This document shows, piece after piece, positions 1-8,298 of a stretch of DNA of 64,000 nt. Position numbers and translations under genes: made by a program. The notes beneath the pieces are model-generated. The model searched no databases, was not told the origin of the DNA, and saw only the letters and a program-made list of their open reading frames with translations. Each line of letters opens with the position of its first letter. The first letter of the stretch is position 1. The DNA comes from Flagellimonas lutaonensis (GTDB lineage Bacteria; Bacteroidota; Bacteroidia; Flavobacteriales; Flavobacteriaceae): positions 558,001 through 622,000 of the forward strand of contig NZ_CP011071.1 of the NCBI RefSeq assembly GCF_000963865.1, read 5' to 3'.

Positions 1-163
1 GGTGATAAGCAAAGAGGAATATCGAAAAAGATATGTTAACTCGACCATTGCCAACTTCTACGACAACTCCTACAAGAGCTTGGTTTCTTTCTTTGCCAAG
101 GAAGAAAAGATTTCGGTTGAAGAACTGAAAGAGATTATTGCACTAATCGAAAGCAAAAAATAG
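1..163 (+). CDS. BlaI/MecI-type repressor, C-terminal end (partial)
   Basis: The first codons of the window read in frame from base 2 to a TAG at 161-163, giving about 53 residues with the pattern SKEEYRKRY near the start and EEKISVEELKEI near the end. This matches the C-terminal dimerisation part of BlaI/MecI/CopY winged-helix repressors. It sits 6 bases before a BlaR1-type gene, the classic pairing in which the sensor protease controls the repressor. The DNA-binding half lies outside the window, so the family call rests on the tail and on the neighbour. Confidence 0.75.
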   Translation, partial: VISKEEYRKRYVNSTIANFYDNSYKSLVSFFAKEEKISVEELKEIIALIESKK

Positions 164-169
164 CACACC

Positions 170-1978
170 ATGGAAATCTTTTTCGAGCATTTATTGAAAA
201 CCTCGGTGGTACTAGTGCTGTTTATTTTAGCCTATCACTTTTTTCTAAAAAGGGAAACACTCTTTACCGAAAACCGCCTTTTTCTGATCAGTGGCCTGCT
301 GATCGCGGTTCTCTTTCCTTTTGTAACGCTGACCAAGACCGTTACGATCGAACCGACCTCAGCTGTCAATAGTGCGGTTTCCGTTAACGCGACAGCTTTG
401 CAAAGTGTCGCGGCAGACAATACGGACGCTTTTAATTGGGGACTGTTTTTTCTGACCATCTACATTGTGGGGGTTCTTTACTTCGGTATTAGATTGCTAC
501 TACAGTTGCAGACCATCCAAAGAGTAAAACTGAACAGCGTAATAGTTCCTGAAGATAATTTTTATCATGTCAGAACCCCAGAAAAAATTGCCCCTTTTTC
601 TTTTTTCAGGCATATATTCTATCATCCGAGACAGTTTGAAAAAAGTGAGCTGCAGGCCATTTTGGCTCATGAAAAAGTTCATGCCAAAGAGCTGCACTCT
701 CTGGACATACTCTTGACAGAGATCATCTTGGTGCTCCAATGGTTCAACCCTGCCATTTGGTTATATCGTTTGGCAGTAAAACAAAACCTGGAATATTTGG
801 CCGATGCCAAGACCTGTAAATCGTTTTCCAACAAAAAGTTTTACCAGTACGTGATGTTGAAGCAGGCCGTGGGCAGCCATAAAATAGCGATCGTAAATCC
901 CTTTTTTAATTCATTAACCAAAAAACGAATAGTCATGATGAACAAAAATCAATCAAAAAAACGAAGTCTACTGAAGATGTTGCCTGTTGTGCCGGTGCTT
1001 GCGGGTCTATTGGTGGCATTTAATACCAAAGAGGTATATATTGCCTCCAGCAATGGCATCAAGGCCGTTGAACAAAACGAAGACGCGAGAATTGAGGTAA
1101 TCATCAATAGTGGCACCACCGATGAAGAACTCAAAAAAGTCAAGGAGGACCTAAAGAAAGAAGGAGTGGATCTGAGCTATCGCACAGTTCGCAATGATGA
1201 CAAGAAAATAATAGCCCTCAAAATTCACTTACAAGGACGTTCTGAAAGTGGCAAGACCTTCAACGCCAATTTCGATGTAGAATCAGAAGAGCCGATAGAC
1301 CCTGTCATGTTACGCGTTGATACTGAAAACGGCACCGCATCGGTAGGTAACCACATGGGGCACAATTTTACCATGAAAACAGGTGGAAATGCAATGTTCT
1401 GGAGTGGCTCGGATAAATCAGGGAAACTAAAAGATATCGTAATTACCAAAGAAAATGACCGAGAGATCATCAAGGTCAATGGCAAGGTAGTGTCAAGAGA
1501 AGAGCTAGGCGAAGAAAGCAAGGCCGAGAAAATCTTTGTCCAAATGCTCGACGCCACCGATAGTATCAATGGCAATGTGATCATTCATGAAATAAAAGTA
1601 GATGAAGAGGACAATCGTGAAAAAATCATAAAAGTTAAAAAGATTGGCTCCAGCGATGAAGACAAATACATCTACTGGAAATCTGACGACGGTGATAATG
1701 AAAAAAAAGGGAGCGGCTACAGCGTAAAAATTATTGCCGACTCTGATGAGGAAGTTGATATTACCAAAAAGAAAGGTGCCTTTGTCCTAGACACCAAAAA
1801 CAGTGAGAATACCCTTTACTTTATAGATGGCAAAAAAGCAACTGCCAAAGATGCTCAAAAGCTTTCTCAAAATGATATTGAGTCGATAAATGTTTGGAAG
1901 GGAGACAAAGCAATCAAGAAGTATGGCAAAAAAGCAAAGGATGGGGTGGTAGAAATCACGACCAAAAAAGAAAACTGA
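170..1978 (+). CDS. BlaR1/M56-family membrane metallopeptidase with TonB-plug-like C-terminus
   Basis: 602 residues. The N-terminal third carries several membrane helices and the zinc peptidase motif HEKVH (HExxH) of the M56 family, about residue 166, followed by a further helix. The rest is a long charged periplasmic region. The last 45 residues (FIDGKKATAKDAQ, IESINVWKGDKAIKKYG, GVVEITTKK) resemble the plug motif of TonB-dependent receptors, a fusion common in Bacteroidota M56 proteins. It is coupled to the BlaI-like gene 6 bases upstream, so it probably senses an envelope signal and triggers repressor loss. The signal is unknown. A terminator follows. Confidence 0.85.
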   Translation: MEIFFEHLLKTSVVLVLFILAYHFFLKRETLFTENRLFLISGLLIAVLFPFVTLTKTVTIEPTSAVNSAVSVNATALQSVAADNTDAFNWGLFFLTIYIVGVLYFGIRLLLQLQTIQRVKLNSVIVPEDNFYHVRTPEKIAPFSFFRHIFYHPRQFEKSELQAILAHEKVHAKELHSLDILLTEIILVLQWFNPAIWLYRLAVKQNLEYLADAKTCKSFSNKKFYQYVMLKQAVGSHKIAIVNPFFNSLTKKRIVMMNKNQSKKRSLLKMLPVVPVLAGLLVAFNTKEVYIASSNGIKAVEQNEDARIEVIINSGTTDEELKKVKEDLKKEGVDLSYRTVRNDDKKIIALKIHLQGRSESGKTFNANFDVESEEPIDPVMLRVDTENGTASVGNHMGHNFTMKTGGNAMFWSGSDKSGKLKDIVITKENDREIIKVNGKVVSREELGEESKAEKIFVQMLDATDSINGNVIIHEIKVDEEDNREKIIKVKKIGSSDEDKYIYWKSDDGDNEKKGSGYSVKIIADSDEEVDITKKKGAFVLDTKNSENTLYFIDGKKATAKDAQKLSQNDIESINVWKGDKAIKKYGKKAKDGVVEITTKKEN

Positions 1979-2003
1979 CCAAAAAAACAAATAATTTTAT
2001 AGA

Positions 2004-2036
2004 CCGCCCCCTTTCACATTCGGGGCGGTTTTTTCG
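2004..2036 (+). terminator. Rho-independent terminator of the BlaI/BlaR1 operon
   Basis: A 7-bp GC stem CCGCCCC/GGGGCGG (2004-2010 and 2022-2028) with an 11-base loop is followed directly by a run of T. Confidence 0.85.
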
Positions 2037-2040
2037 TTCA

Positions 2041-2349
2041 TCACAAATAACGAAATTGCCAAAAAGCGGCATTTTTTAAACGAAAAGGGCCTTGCAATTT
2101 CAAATTTGACCAAAAAAGGCCCTACAATTCTACCTGTTTCTAGTCAAAACCTCCGTTTCGCCTTCTAGCCTATAACTTCACTCAAGGAGGTCACATAAAA
2201 TTCGTAATCAATAGTATTTTTTTAATTACATATTCGTATTCAATTTCATTTATTTCTTTCAATTTGTTTGGAAACATGACAAATGTCATTATATATTGAA
2301 AAAACGAACCGGTTCAAAGTCAATTGTTCAACCCTTTAATCAAACAACA
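2041..2349. other. Intergenic stretch without a recognisable gene
   Basis: About 300 AT-rich bases between the terminator and the SPFH locus. I see no convincing reading frame. The stretch before 2350 probably holds the promoter of the SPFH locus. Confidence 0.4.
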
Positions 2350-2412
2350 ATGATCACCCTGATAAAAATTTTGGTCATGCTTTTCGTGCAGATCATCACA
2401 TTAATTATTTGA
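2350..2412 (+). CDS. Possible 20-residue hydrophobic miniprotein upstream of the SPFH gene
   Basis: An ATG-initiated frame of 20 codons encodes an almost entirely hydrophobic peptide (MITLIKILVMLF at the start), ending 20 bases before the SPFH start. It could be a single-helix membrane peptide or a leader. Only hydrophobicity and position support it. Confidence 0.3.
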   Translation: MITLIKILVMLFVQIITLII

Positions 2413-2432
2413 TAACCTTAAAACCAACCGTC

Positions 2433-3766
2433 ATGTTAACTTTCTTAGGAATTTTCGTCATTATAGTGGGTATTGCAACCCTGATCATAAAACCCCTTTT
2501 CAAAGGCAATGGACTATTGTCTTGGTTCAACACCAAACGAAGCTTGCAAATAATTCTCGTGGGCATTTATTGAGCATCGTAACCGGTACACTCTTTTACG
2601 CCGAGCCCGGTACGGCCTATGCGGTGCAATACCCATGGGGCGGTCAAAAAGCAGTGTTTAGGCAAGGCATACACACGAAAATGTGGGGCCTGTTGATTCC
2701 CATTCAATTCGAGCTGCCCATAAAATATGTTATCCCCGACAGCAATGGCGAATTGGGTGAGCAGAGTGAATATGCCAACGTCGACAAGGCAAAGTATCGG
2801 GCATTCAGTGATGCAGTGAAAGCAAGAATAGCCACTTCTGTGGTCATCAGTATCAATACTGAAGATGAAGGGCAGTTCTTGTCGGTCGCAGATCGTAATA
2901 AAACGGAGCAGAATCTTATTCGCTCAAGAATCATTCCCAATATCGATCAGTCTATCAAGAACACCTGTAAACTGATGGATGCCCAAGACTACATTTCGGG
3001 CCAAGCTTCTGATTTTGATCGCTATTTCAAAGATCAGCTAGAGAATGGCATGTATGTACTGGAAGAGTACTCTGCAGACAAGCCCAAAGAGATTATTGGC
3101 GATTCATCGACCGTGCGGACGGTTATCAACAAAGAGACCAAACAAAAACGCTTTCGTATAAAGTATAAGGATGGCATTCCAGTACGCGAGCACGGCAACT
3201 CGCTCAAGGCATATGGGCTTACCGTTGTGCAAGCCGTGGTCACCGAGATCGACTGGGAAGAAACCTTCGACAAACGACTTCAGTTGCAAAAAGAAGAGGT
3301 GGCACAGACCCAATTGGAAAAGCAACAGGCCGAGCGTGAGTTTTACCGCGCCCAAAAAGAAAAGGCCCGTGGCGAGGCCGAAAAAGCCGCTGAACGTGCA
3401 CGGCTCGAAAAAGAGCAGATCCAGAAGACCATCGCTGCCGAAACTGAGGCCAAAGTGGCCGAATTCAATCTCATAAAAGAGAAAAAACAGTTTGAGGTAG
3501 AGAAGTTCAAGGCCCAAAGCAAAAAAGTGGCTGCCGATGCAGAGGTCTATCAGAATGCCAAATTGGTCAGCGCAGGGCTAACCCCCCAAGAGCGCGCCGA
3601 ATGGCAGTACAAAACTGCTGTGGGCGTTGCCGGGCAACTTAAAAGTCTGAACCTGCCCGACATCTACATCAAGGGTGGTACAGACAGTAACGGCACCGGC
3701 AATCTATTAGAATCGCTTATCGGTACAGAGCTGGCCAAGAACATGATGGGCAACGATCAGAAATAA
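2433..3766 (+). CDS. SPFH/Band 7 domain membrane protein with an apparent frameshift
   Basis: The main frame from 2522 (TTG) to 3766 gives an SPFH-type protein: a beta-rich domain (YAVQYPWGG onward), then a long Lys/Glu/Ala coiled coil (about residues 250-350) and a C-terminal segment as in flotillin/stomatin relatives. Its natural N-terminus is in another frame. An ATG at 2433 opens 46 codons encoding a membrane helix and basic turn (MLTFLGIFVI, NTKRSLQIIL) and stops at 2571-2573. Reading one extra base at 2567-2571 joins the two frames smoothly inside a second helix (VGIY then LSIVTG). The gene thus looks like one protein broken by a single missing T, a sequencing error, or a -1 shift. It ends at a terminator. 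Confidence 0.7.
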
Positions 3767-3791
3767 GCAGCCCAAAGAACCAACCATAACA

Positions 3792-3823
3792 AAAAGCGGT
3801 CAACCCCATTGACCGCTTTTAAT
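3792..3823. terminator. Strong hairpin terminator after the SPFH gene
   Basis: An 11-bp perfect stem AAAAGCGGTCA/TGACCGCTTTT with a 7-base loop (3792-3802, 3810-3820). The A-rich and T-rich flanks would let it work on both strands. Confidence 0.8.
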
Positions 3824-3883
3824 TTTAAATAGTAATATCGATTTTACATTTTTGTTTTAAAGTACCTTTGACAAAATCAGCAA

Positions 3884-4039
3884 ATGAAAACGGGATTTTT
3901 TAGGTTTTTGGCCAAAATGAACAAAATCTTGCTGCCCTCGTTGACAAAAAAAGGGTTAGACCCCGCCAAGGCCTCTAAGTGGCAATTGGCCCTTTTGGGC
4001 TGGCGTTACTATGTCACCATTAGGGCCCTTGATCAATAG
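3884..4039 (+). CDS. Small conserved flavobacterial protein (51 aa)
   Basis: ATG at 3884, stop at 4037. The product starts MKTGFFRFLAKMNKILLPS, then KKGLDPAKASKWQLALLGWRYY, and is basic and compact. A perfect -7 box TACCTTTG lies at 3863-3870, 13 bases upstream. I recall near-identical 50-residue proteins in many flavobacteria, some labelled SsrA-binding protein without clear basis. I would not assign a function. The stop overlaps the end of the convergent apt gene by 7 bases. Confidence 0.7.
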   Translation: MKTGFFRFLAKMNKILLPSLTKKGLDPAKASKWQLALLGWRYYVTIRALDQ

Positions 4040-4545
4040 GTCAGTAGCGATGTGAGCGGGTAGCCGTTTAATTTTTGCGGCCCGTTCAGATACTCGAGCA
4101 CAATCAAAAAATTACATTGTACCACTTCGCCGCCCAACTTCTCGACCAGATTACAGACTGCCTTGGCAGTACCTCCCGTGGCAAGAACATCGTCATGCAC
4201 CAACACCTTTTCGCCCCTCTTGATTGCATCGGTATGGACCTCTAACCGATCAACTCCGTATTCGAGATCAAAAGACTCTGAGATGGTAGTAAACGGTAGC
4301 TTCCCCTTTTTACGCACCGGAACAAACCCGGCATCCAATTTTTTGGCCAATATGGGAGCGAAGATAAACCCCCTGCTATCAATGCCCACCACCTTGTCTA
4401 TCTTTCCGACGCTCACCATTTCGAACAGGGTTTCGGCTGCTGCAGAAAAAGCCTTTGGATTATTTAGAAGCGGGGTAATGTCTTTAAAGGAAATGCCAGG
4501 TTTTGGAAAATCGCTAATATGGCGAATAAAAGGTTCAAAATCCAT
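4033..4545 (-). CDS. apt: Adenine phosphoribosyltransferase
   Basis: 170 residues, the usual length for Apt. It converts adenine and PRPP to AMP in cytosolic purine salvage. The PRPP-binding motif VLVHDDVLATGGTA is intact about residue 113. The N-terminal part (PGISFKDITPLL) and the hood segment with GIDSRGFIF are typical. The start is the ATG preceding DFEPFIRHI. It is convergent with the small gene at 3884 and divergent from tRNA-Arg. Confidence 0.95.
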   Translation of the reverse strand: MDFEPFIRHISDFPKPGISFKDITPLLNNPKAFSAAAETLFEMVSVGKIDKVVGIDSRGFIFAPILAKKLDAGFVPVRKKGKLPFTTISESFDLEYGVDRLEVHTDAIKRGEKVLVHDDVLATGGTAKAVCNLVEKLGGEVVQCNFLIVLEYLNGPQKLNGYPLTSLLTY

Positions 4546-4586
4546 TGAATTGTATCTATCGGTTTTGTAGTAAATTTAAAAAGAAA

Positions 4587-4594
4587 TATATTTG
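4587..4594 (+). promoter_or_regulatory. -7 box of the tRNA-Arg promoter
   Basis: TATATTTG is a perfect Bacteroidota -7 box (TAnnTTTG), with TTTTG at 4563-4567 in the -33 region. It ends 16 bases before the mature tRNA. Confidence 0.7.
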
Positions 4595-4610
4595 CAGCCC
4601 TTATTGTAAA

Positions 4611-4684
4611 GGCCTCCTAGCTCAACTGAATAGAGCACTTGATTACGGCTCAAGAGGTTGCAGGTTTGAATCCTGCGGAGGTCA
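4611..4684 (+). tRNA. tRNA-Arg (anticodon ACG)
   Basis: A full cloverleaf is readable. The acceptor stem is GGCCTCC/GGAGGTC with one G-T pair, the D arm GCTC/GAGC. The anticodon stem is CTTGA/TCAAG around loop TTACGGC, giving anticodon ACG. The T arm is GCAGG/CCTGC. The discriminator is A and CCA is not encoded. Its 3' half also codes, on the other strand, for the last residues of the neighbouring serine recombinase, which marks the insertion junction of the mobile element. Confidence 0.95.
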
Positions 4685-5177
4685 CTAAACGGGATTTTTC
4701 ACAAATCGAGTGGAAATTCCCGTTTTTTATTTCCTTCAAATTGCCTGAAAACGAGCGGATTGCAGCGAAAATCCCATTGACCCGAAAAGTTTGAACTAGC
4801 TTGTTTTTGAAGTCATACCGAATCCCGTCGGGGAACACCATATATTGGATGGCACGTTTAGTTTCCAAATCTCCTAACTTCCACAATGACGGTAAGTTAC
4901 ATGCGTAATCAAGTGCCATTTTCACAGACTTTTTAAGGTTTGAACTATTTATTCCCTCATTGCCCAATCTTGTTTCCAATTCCCTTTGTTTCGTCTTCAA
5001 TTCAGGCATAAAAAGGTCGTACTGTGACCTTGTAATCTCGTTCAGCACCACATACCTTCTTTCCAAAGTGTTTATCTGTTCTTTGACCTGATTAAGTTCT
5101 TTGGTCAATCGTCTTTGGTCCTGAAGTGCCTCTTGGTTTTGATCGATCAATGTGTCGTGGATGATATCAGTCAGGGG
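4650..5177 (-). pseudogene. Serine recombinase, C-terminal part cut off by an in-frame TAG
   Basis: This stretch continues the recombinase at 5178-6254 in the same frame immediately after a TAG codon at 5178-5180, without any shift. It encodes nine residues (PLTDIIHDT), then the coiled coil (LTKELNQVKEQINTLERRY), then the C-terminal segment FPDGIRYD and TFRVNGIF typical of Bacteroidota recombinases. The last dozen residues (VTSAGFKPATS) are the antisense reading of tRNA-Arg, and the stop lies at 4650-4652 in the anticodon stem. One nonsense mutation has separated a single ancestral gene. Confidence 0.75.
4687..4729 (+). terminator. Terminator downstream of tRNA-Arg
   Basis: Stem AAACGGGA/TCCCGTTT (4687-4694, 4718-4725) followed by more T. 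It lies inside the recombinase reading frame on the opposite strand. Confidence 0.6.
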
Positions 5178-6254
5178 CTAGATATACTTTTTGTCAGCTA
5201 TGGTGTAATTGCCCAACAAGTCCAAAAACTCTTCGTGGAGCTTTTTGGCACTTCTGTTTTCCTTGCTTCCTTTACGTCTGTTCTTGTAATAGTACAGCCC
5301 TTTTTTCCTTACAATAAATCCGGTATATGGCGTTCCGCATACCGAAGACTTCACGAACATTTTCAACGGTAGGTTCTCATCATCAAACGAATACTTCCTA
5401 GGCGATTCACCCACATGAAGCAGATTATGGATTTTAAGAAAGACCTCTTTTGATATGAGGGCTTCATGCTTCCCTTGTATCACTTCTCCGGGAATAAGAC
5501 TGTTGACGATAAGTCCACAATAGAAAGGGTTTCTGAAAAGGTCGGTCAGTTTTTTTGCTCTGATATCCAAGCCTTTTTCTTTCAGCTTTTCCGCAATCTC
5601 GACATGGGACATATTGGCGTTCGCTTTCCATAAAAAAGCCTTTTTCAATAATCTGCCCTCATCGGTAATCACGAAATTGGGAATCTTTCCTTTACCAGGA
5701 TTGGTGTTGGTATATCCAAATGGATAGGCTCCCGTCCAGTATCCTCTTCGCAGCTTTTCTTGCATGCCCGTAATGGACTTGTCCCTACGAACTTGGTTGT
5801 CAAAGTGGGAGAACATATGGTAAAGGTTTTCCTGGAACGTACCCGCACTTGTCGTCACGTCAATTTCTTGGGTGGCCGAAATAACGGCCACTCCCTGTTT
5901 CTTCAGTTGCTCACTGATATAGGCCCCGTTAGCACCCGTTCTTGAAAATCTGTCATAGGAATAGACAATGATATAGCCGATGTTCTTTCTCCTCTTTACA
6001 TAGTTCAGCATCCTTTGGAACTCCCTGCGCTCATCGCTCTTTGCCGATTCATAGGTTCCCCCAAAATATTCAATTACATCCAATTCTTTACGAAGTGCAT
6101 ACTCCTGACAGTATTTGAGCTGTGTGGTCAGACTGGCATTATTATCAAATTGCTCTTTGCTGGAAACACGGGTGTAGATTACGGCCGTATTGTTTTTTCC
6201 TATGACCCTTCCCTTTTCCTTTTTGGCAAATTGATTGAATACCTCTAGGCTCAT
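5178..6254 (-). CDS. Serine site-specific recombinase, N-terminal part (resolvase plus Recombinase domains)
   Basis: I take the ATG at 6254 (MSLEVFNQF) rather than the upstream TTG, because it overlaps the stop of the small gene before it (ATGA). About 358 residues remain: a resolvase catalytic domain with the nucleophile in YTRVSS and the motif YSYDRFSRTG, then a Recombinase domain (GYWTGAYPFGY onward, about residues 160-260), then a degenerate zinc-ribbon region. It stops at TAG 5178-5180, before the coiled coil and tail needed for synapsis in large serine recombinases. The product may be made but is probably not functional unless the TAG is suppressed. Confidence 0.8.
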   Translation of the reverse strand: MSLEVFNQFAKKEKGRVIGKNNTAVIYTRVSSKEQFDNNASLTTQLKYCQEYALRKELDVIEYFGGTYESAKSDERREFQRMLNYVKRRKNIGYIIVYSYDRFSRTGANGAYISEQLKKQGVAVISATQEIDVTTSAGTFQENLYHMFSHFDNQVRRDKSITGMQEKLRRGYWTGAYPFGYTNTNPGKGKIPNFVITDEGRLLKKAFLWKANANMSHVEIAEKLKEKGLDIRAKKLTDLFRNPFYCGLIVNSLIPGEVIQGKHEALISKEVFLKIHNLLHVGESPRKYSFDDENLPLKMFVKSSVCGTPYTGFIVRKKGLYYYKNRRKGSKENRSAKKLHEEFLDLLGNYTIADKKYI

Positions 6255-6424
6255 TTTTTTATTTTTTGGACATGGTTGCAAACGATATCGGCCAGTTTTT
6301 GAAGTTGCTCTATGATGTTTTCAGCTTCTTCTTCAGAATACCCTTCAAAACCTTTGTACGTTTTGAGCCATGTACTGTTAAATGTTCTTTTTTTCTGCTT
6401 TAGCTCAATGATTGGGTTTGACAT
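6251..6424 (-). CDS. Small protein translationally coupled to the recombinase (57 aa)
   Basis: ATG at 6424, TGA at 6251-6253 overlapping the recombinase ATG by ATGA. The product begins MSNPIIELKQKKRTFNSTW and is followed by a helical acidic stretch (YSEEEAENIIEQLQKLADIV). No family recognised. Tight coupling suggests an accessory or directionality-type partner of the recombinase, an inference from position only. Confidence 0.6.
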   Translation of the reverse strand: MSNPIIELKQKKRTFNSTWLKTYKGFEGYSEEEAENIIEQLQKLADIVCNHVQKIKK

Positions 6425-6558
6425 TTCCCATAGATATCAGCAGTTCCTGTGTCTTTAGGTCACTACCGTATGTGTAAAAGCAGGCTTTAATTTACCTTTT
6501 TTAATCGATTTAATCCTTTGTGGGATTACCATTTTATCCCATACTTATGAGTTGTTGG

Positions 6559-6864
6559 TTAACAACTTTCAGTTTTGGAAGTATGATTGATTTTTTTCCT
6601 GAATGTCCTGTTCACACAGACAATTTTCCCATGGCTTTGCTTGATTTCCAGATTTTGAAAATCATGCTGCTTCAAAACATCAATGATACGCTCTCCCGTA
6701 TCCAATCGTTCCAGACCCTCAATGATATCTACCTCCCCATTCTTGATGGTCAGTTTGATGGACAGAAACCTCTTGTTCCGTATCATCTCCAGTACCTGGA
6801 TTTCAGAGTGAGACAATCCTGAAGGATATAACTTATCGGTCTTTTCAATACGTTCCGTTTTCAT
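6559..6864 (-). CDS. Hypothetical protein of the mobilisation region (101 aa)
   Basis: ATG at 6864, directly after the relaxase stop at 6873. The sequence runs MKTERIEKTDKLYPSGLS, then EIQVLEMIRNKRFLSIKL and a basic C-terminus. It may be a small DNA-binding protein (basic, mixed alpha/beta). No motif is recognised. It lies in the same transcription unit as MobC and relaxase. Confidence 0.6.
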   Translation of the reverse strand: MKTERIEKTDKLYPSGLSHSEIQVLEMIRNKRFLSIKLTIKNGEVDIIEGLERLDTGERIIDVLKQHDFQNLEIKQSHGKIVCVNRTFRKKINHTSKTESC

Positions 6865-6872
6865 AACAGCTC

Positions 6873-7925
6873 CTAAAGATTGAATCCTTTTCCTTTCTTT
6901 TTTCTTCGCTTTTTGCGCTTTAAACTATCCCAATCCACCACTTCCAGCTTAAAAGCGTTCCAAGGATTGTCCTCGACCAATGGGGCTACCCATCCAATTC
7001 CTTTATCCTTTGCCACATGGTGTTCTGGTTCTTCATGAGCATTTTGAGTCCGTTCAGCATCTCCTGCTGGCACCTCGATAACTCTTTGTGTTCCATTTGC
7101 GATTGCTCCAGCAGACTTTGCAGTTGCTCCAATTGCATTGTTATTTTCGAGAACAATTGCACGGTCTCTTGTTTGCTCATAATCGATATGTTTTAGGATA
7201 CTGTTCCATGAAAATTTCTTGCCCAAAGAGCTTCCCTTATAAATAACACCCTCATACTTGAAAGATATTCCAGATACTCGGCCCGTGGTCTTGCTGACAT
7301 TGAATTTTGGGGAGATATTGTTTACTTTGAGCAGCTTGATAAATTCTGCCGTGTCCTTTGCTTTTGAGATGATTGACCCGATTTTCTCCTGAAGGATAAG
7401 CTTGGTCGGTGCTGTACGCGTTCGCAATGTTTTTTCAATTTCCCTTTGGGTAAGTGATTTTTTGGTATTGGATTTTCCCAGAACTTGGGTCAGTCCATAT
7501 TTCTTTTCCAAAGTATTGAGCACTTCTCGGCTTCTTCTTTTAATGTTGCTGTCACTTGTTATCCAGCCCGAATACCTGACCCTGTTCGCAATGATATGGA
7601 TATGCTCATGTTCGGTGTCGGTATGGCGGTACATGATGAACTGGTTGTTGTCGAAACCCATCTTCATCAGATAATCACAACCGAACGATGTAAACTCTTT
7701 ATCGTTCAAAGTGTCCGAATGGGGAAGGTTCAATGAAACATGGAAAACGGCCTTGCCCAATCCGGGACGCAACTGCCTTATCAGATTGAACTCATTGGTC
7801 ATGTTGACTGAGGTGGAATGCTCGATATTGGAATCGATTACATATCCGACCCCTTCTTCCACCTTTTTTTCATTGTAGGCAAGAACCCCATAAAAGTCTT
7901 TTCCTATGACTATTTTACCTATCAT
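6873..7925 (-). CDS. Relaxase/mobilisation nuclease (MobA/VirD2-like)
   Basis: 350 residues. The protein would nick oriT and pilot the strand during mobilisation. The histidine motif HEHIHIIANRV (about residues 106-116) is the metal-binding triad of MOBP-type relaxases, and the N-terminal region (MIGKIVIGKDFYGVLAYNE) with MYRHTDTE supports it. The C-terminal 110 residues are low-complexity and end in a Lys/Arg-rich tail (KRKKRRKKKGKGF). A second gene is nested there in another frame. Its start overlaps the end of MobC by 11 bases, indicating coupling. Confidence 0.9.
   Translation of the reverse strand: MIGKIVIGKDFYGVLAYNEKKVEEGVGYVIDSNIEHSTSVNMTNEFNLIRQLRPGLGKAVFHVSLNLPHSDTLNDKEFTSFGCDYLMKMGFDNNQFIMYRHTDTEHEHIHIIANRVRYSGWITSDSNIKRRSREVLNTLEKKYGLTQVLGKSNTKKSLTQREIEKTLRTRTAPTKLILQEKIGSIISKAKDTAEFIKLLKVNNISPKFNVSKTTGRVSGISFKYEGVIYKGSSLGKKFSWNSILKHIDYEQTRDRAIVLENNNAIGATAKSAGAIANGTQRVIEVPAGDAERTQNAHEEPEHHVAKDKGIGWVAPLVEDNPWNAFKLEVVDWDSLKRKKRRKKKGKGFNL
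6986..7180 (-). CDS. Nested out-of-frame coiled-coil protein inside the relaxase gene (64 aa)
   Basis: ATG at 7180 and TAG at 6986, wholly inside the relaxase gene in a different frame. The product is a regular amphipathic helix rich in Gln, Glu, Leu and Met (LFSKITMQLEQLQSLLEQ, QMLNGLKMLMKNQ-type heptads), ending RIKELDG. The relaxase frame opposite it is low-complexity Ala/Gly/Asn. ColE1-type plasmids have mobB and mobD nested inside mobA, a direct precedent. I think it is real and that it is likely a relaxosome accessory protein. Confidence 0.5.
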   Translation of the reverse strand: MSKQETVQLFSKITMQLEQLQSLLEQSQMEHKELSRCQQEMLNGLKMLMKNQNTMWQRIKELDG

Positions 7926-8262
7926 TATTGGAGATGTTAGATTTTAGGAATGTCAACAGGTCTTTCACCGCTATCAATTGTTCCTTCATGTTGAAAGGGT
8001 CACGGATTCCCGAATTGTAGACCTTGGTAAGTTGATTGAGATTGTTTCCAATTCTACTCAACTCTACAAAGAGTTCCCTGTCCAAAGGATTAATCTTTTT
8101 GGTTGGTAAGGATTTTCCCGTACACGTTTTTCGGATATAATCCGCAATGGATATTCCAAGTGTCTCCGCATTGGTTGAAACCTTTAAGTATTCATTAGTG
8201 GTCATCCTTATATTGACTTGAATTATTTTTAGATTGCCCAGTTCTTTTTTTGGCCTTCCCAT
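7915..8262 (-). CDS. mobC: MobC-type plasmid mobilisation relaxosome protein
   Basis: 115 residues from the ATG at 8262 (MGRPKKELGNLKII); the upstream extension lacks a good start. It has a ribbon-helix-helix-like beginning (VNIRMTTNEYLKV) and the MobC core ELFVELSRIGNNLNQLTKVYN. MobC proteins bind near oriT and open the DNA for the relaxase. It overlaps the relaxase start and is first in the mob operon. Confidence 0.85.
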   Translation of the reverse strand: MGRPKKELGNLKIIQVNIRMTTNEYLKVSTNAETLGISIADYIRKTCTGKSLPTKKINPLDRELFVELSRIGNNLNQLTKVYNSGIRDPFNMKEQLIAVKDLLTFLKSNISNNDR

Positions 8263-8298
8263 TTCTATGGATTTGTGAGGATCACAAGGCAACTACAA

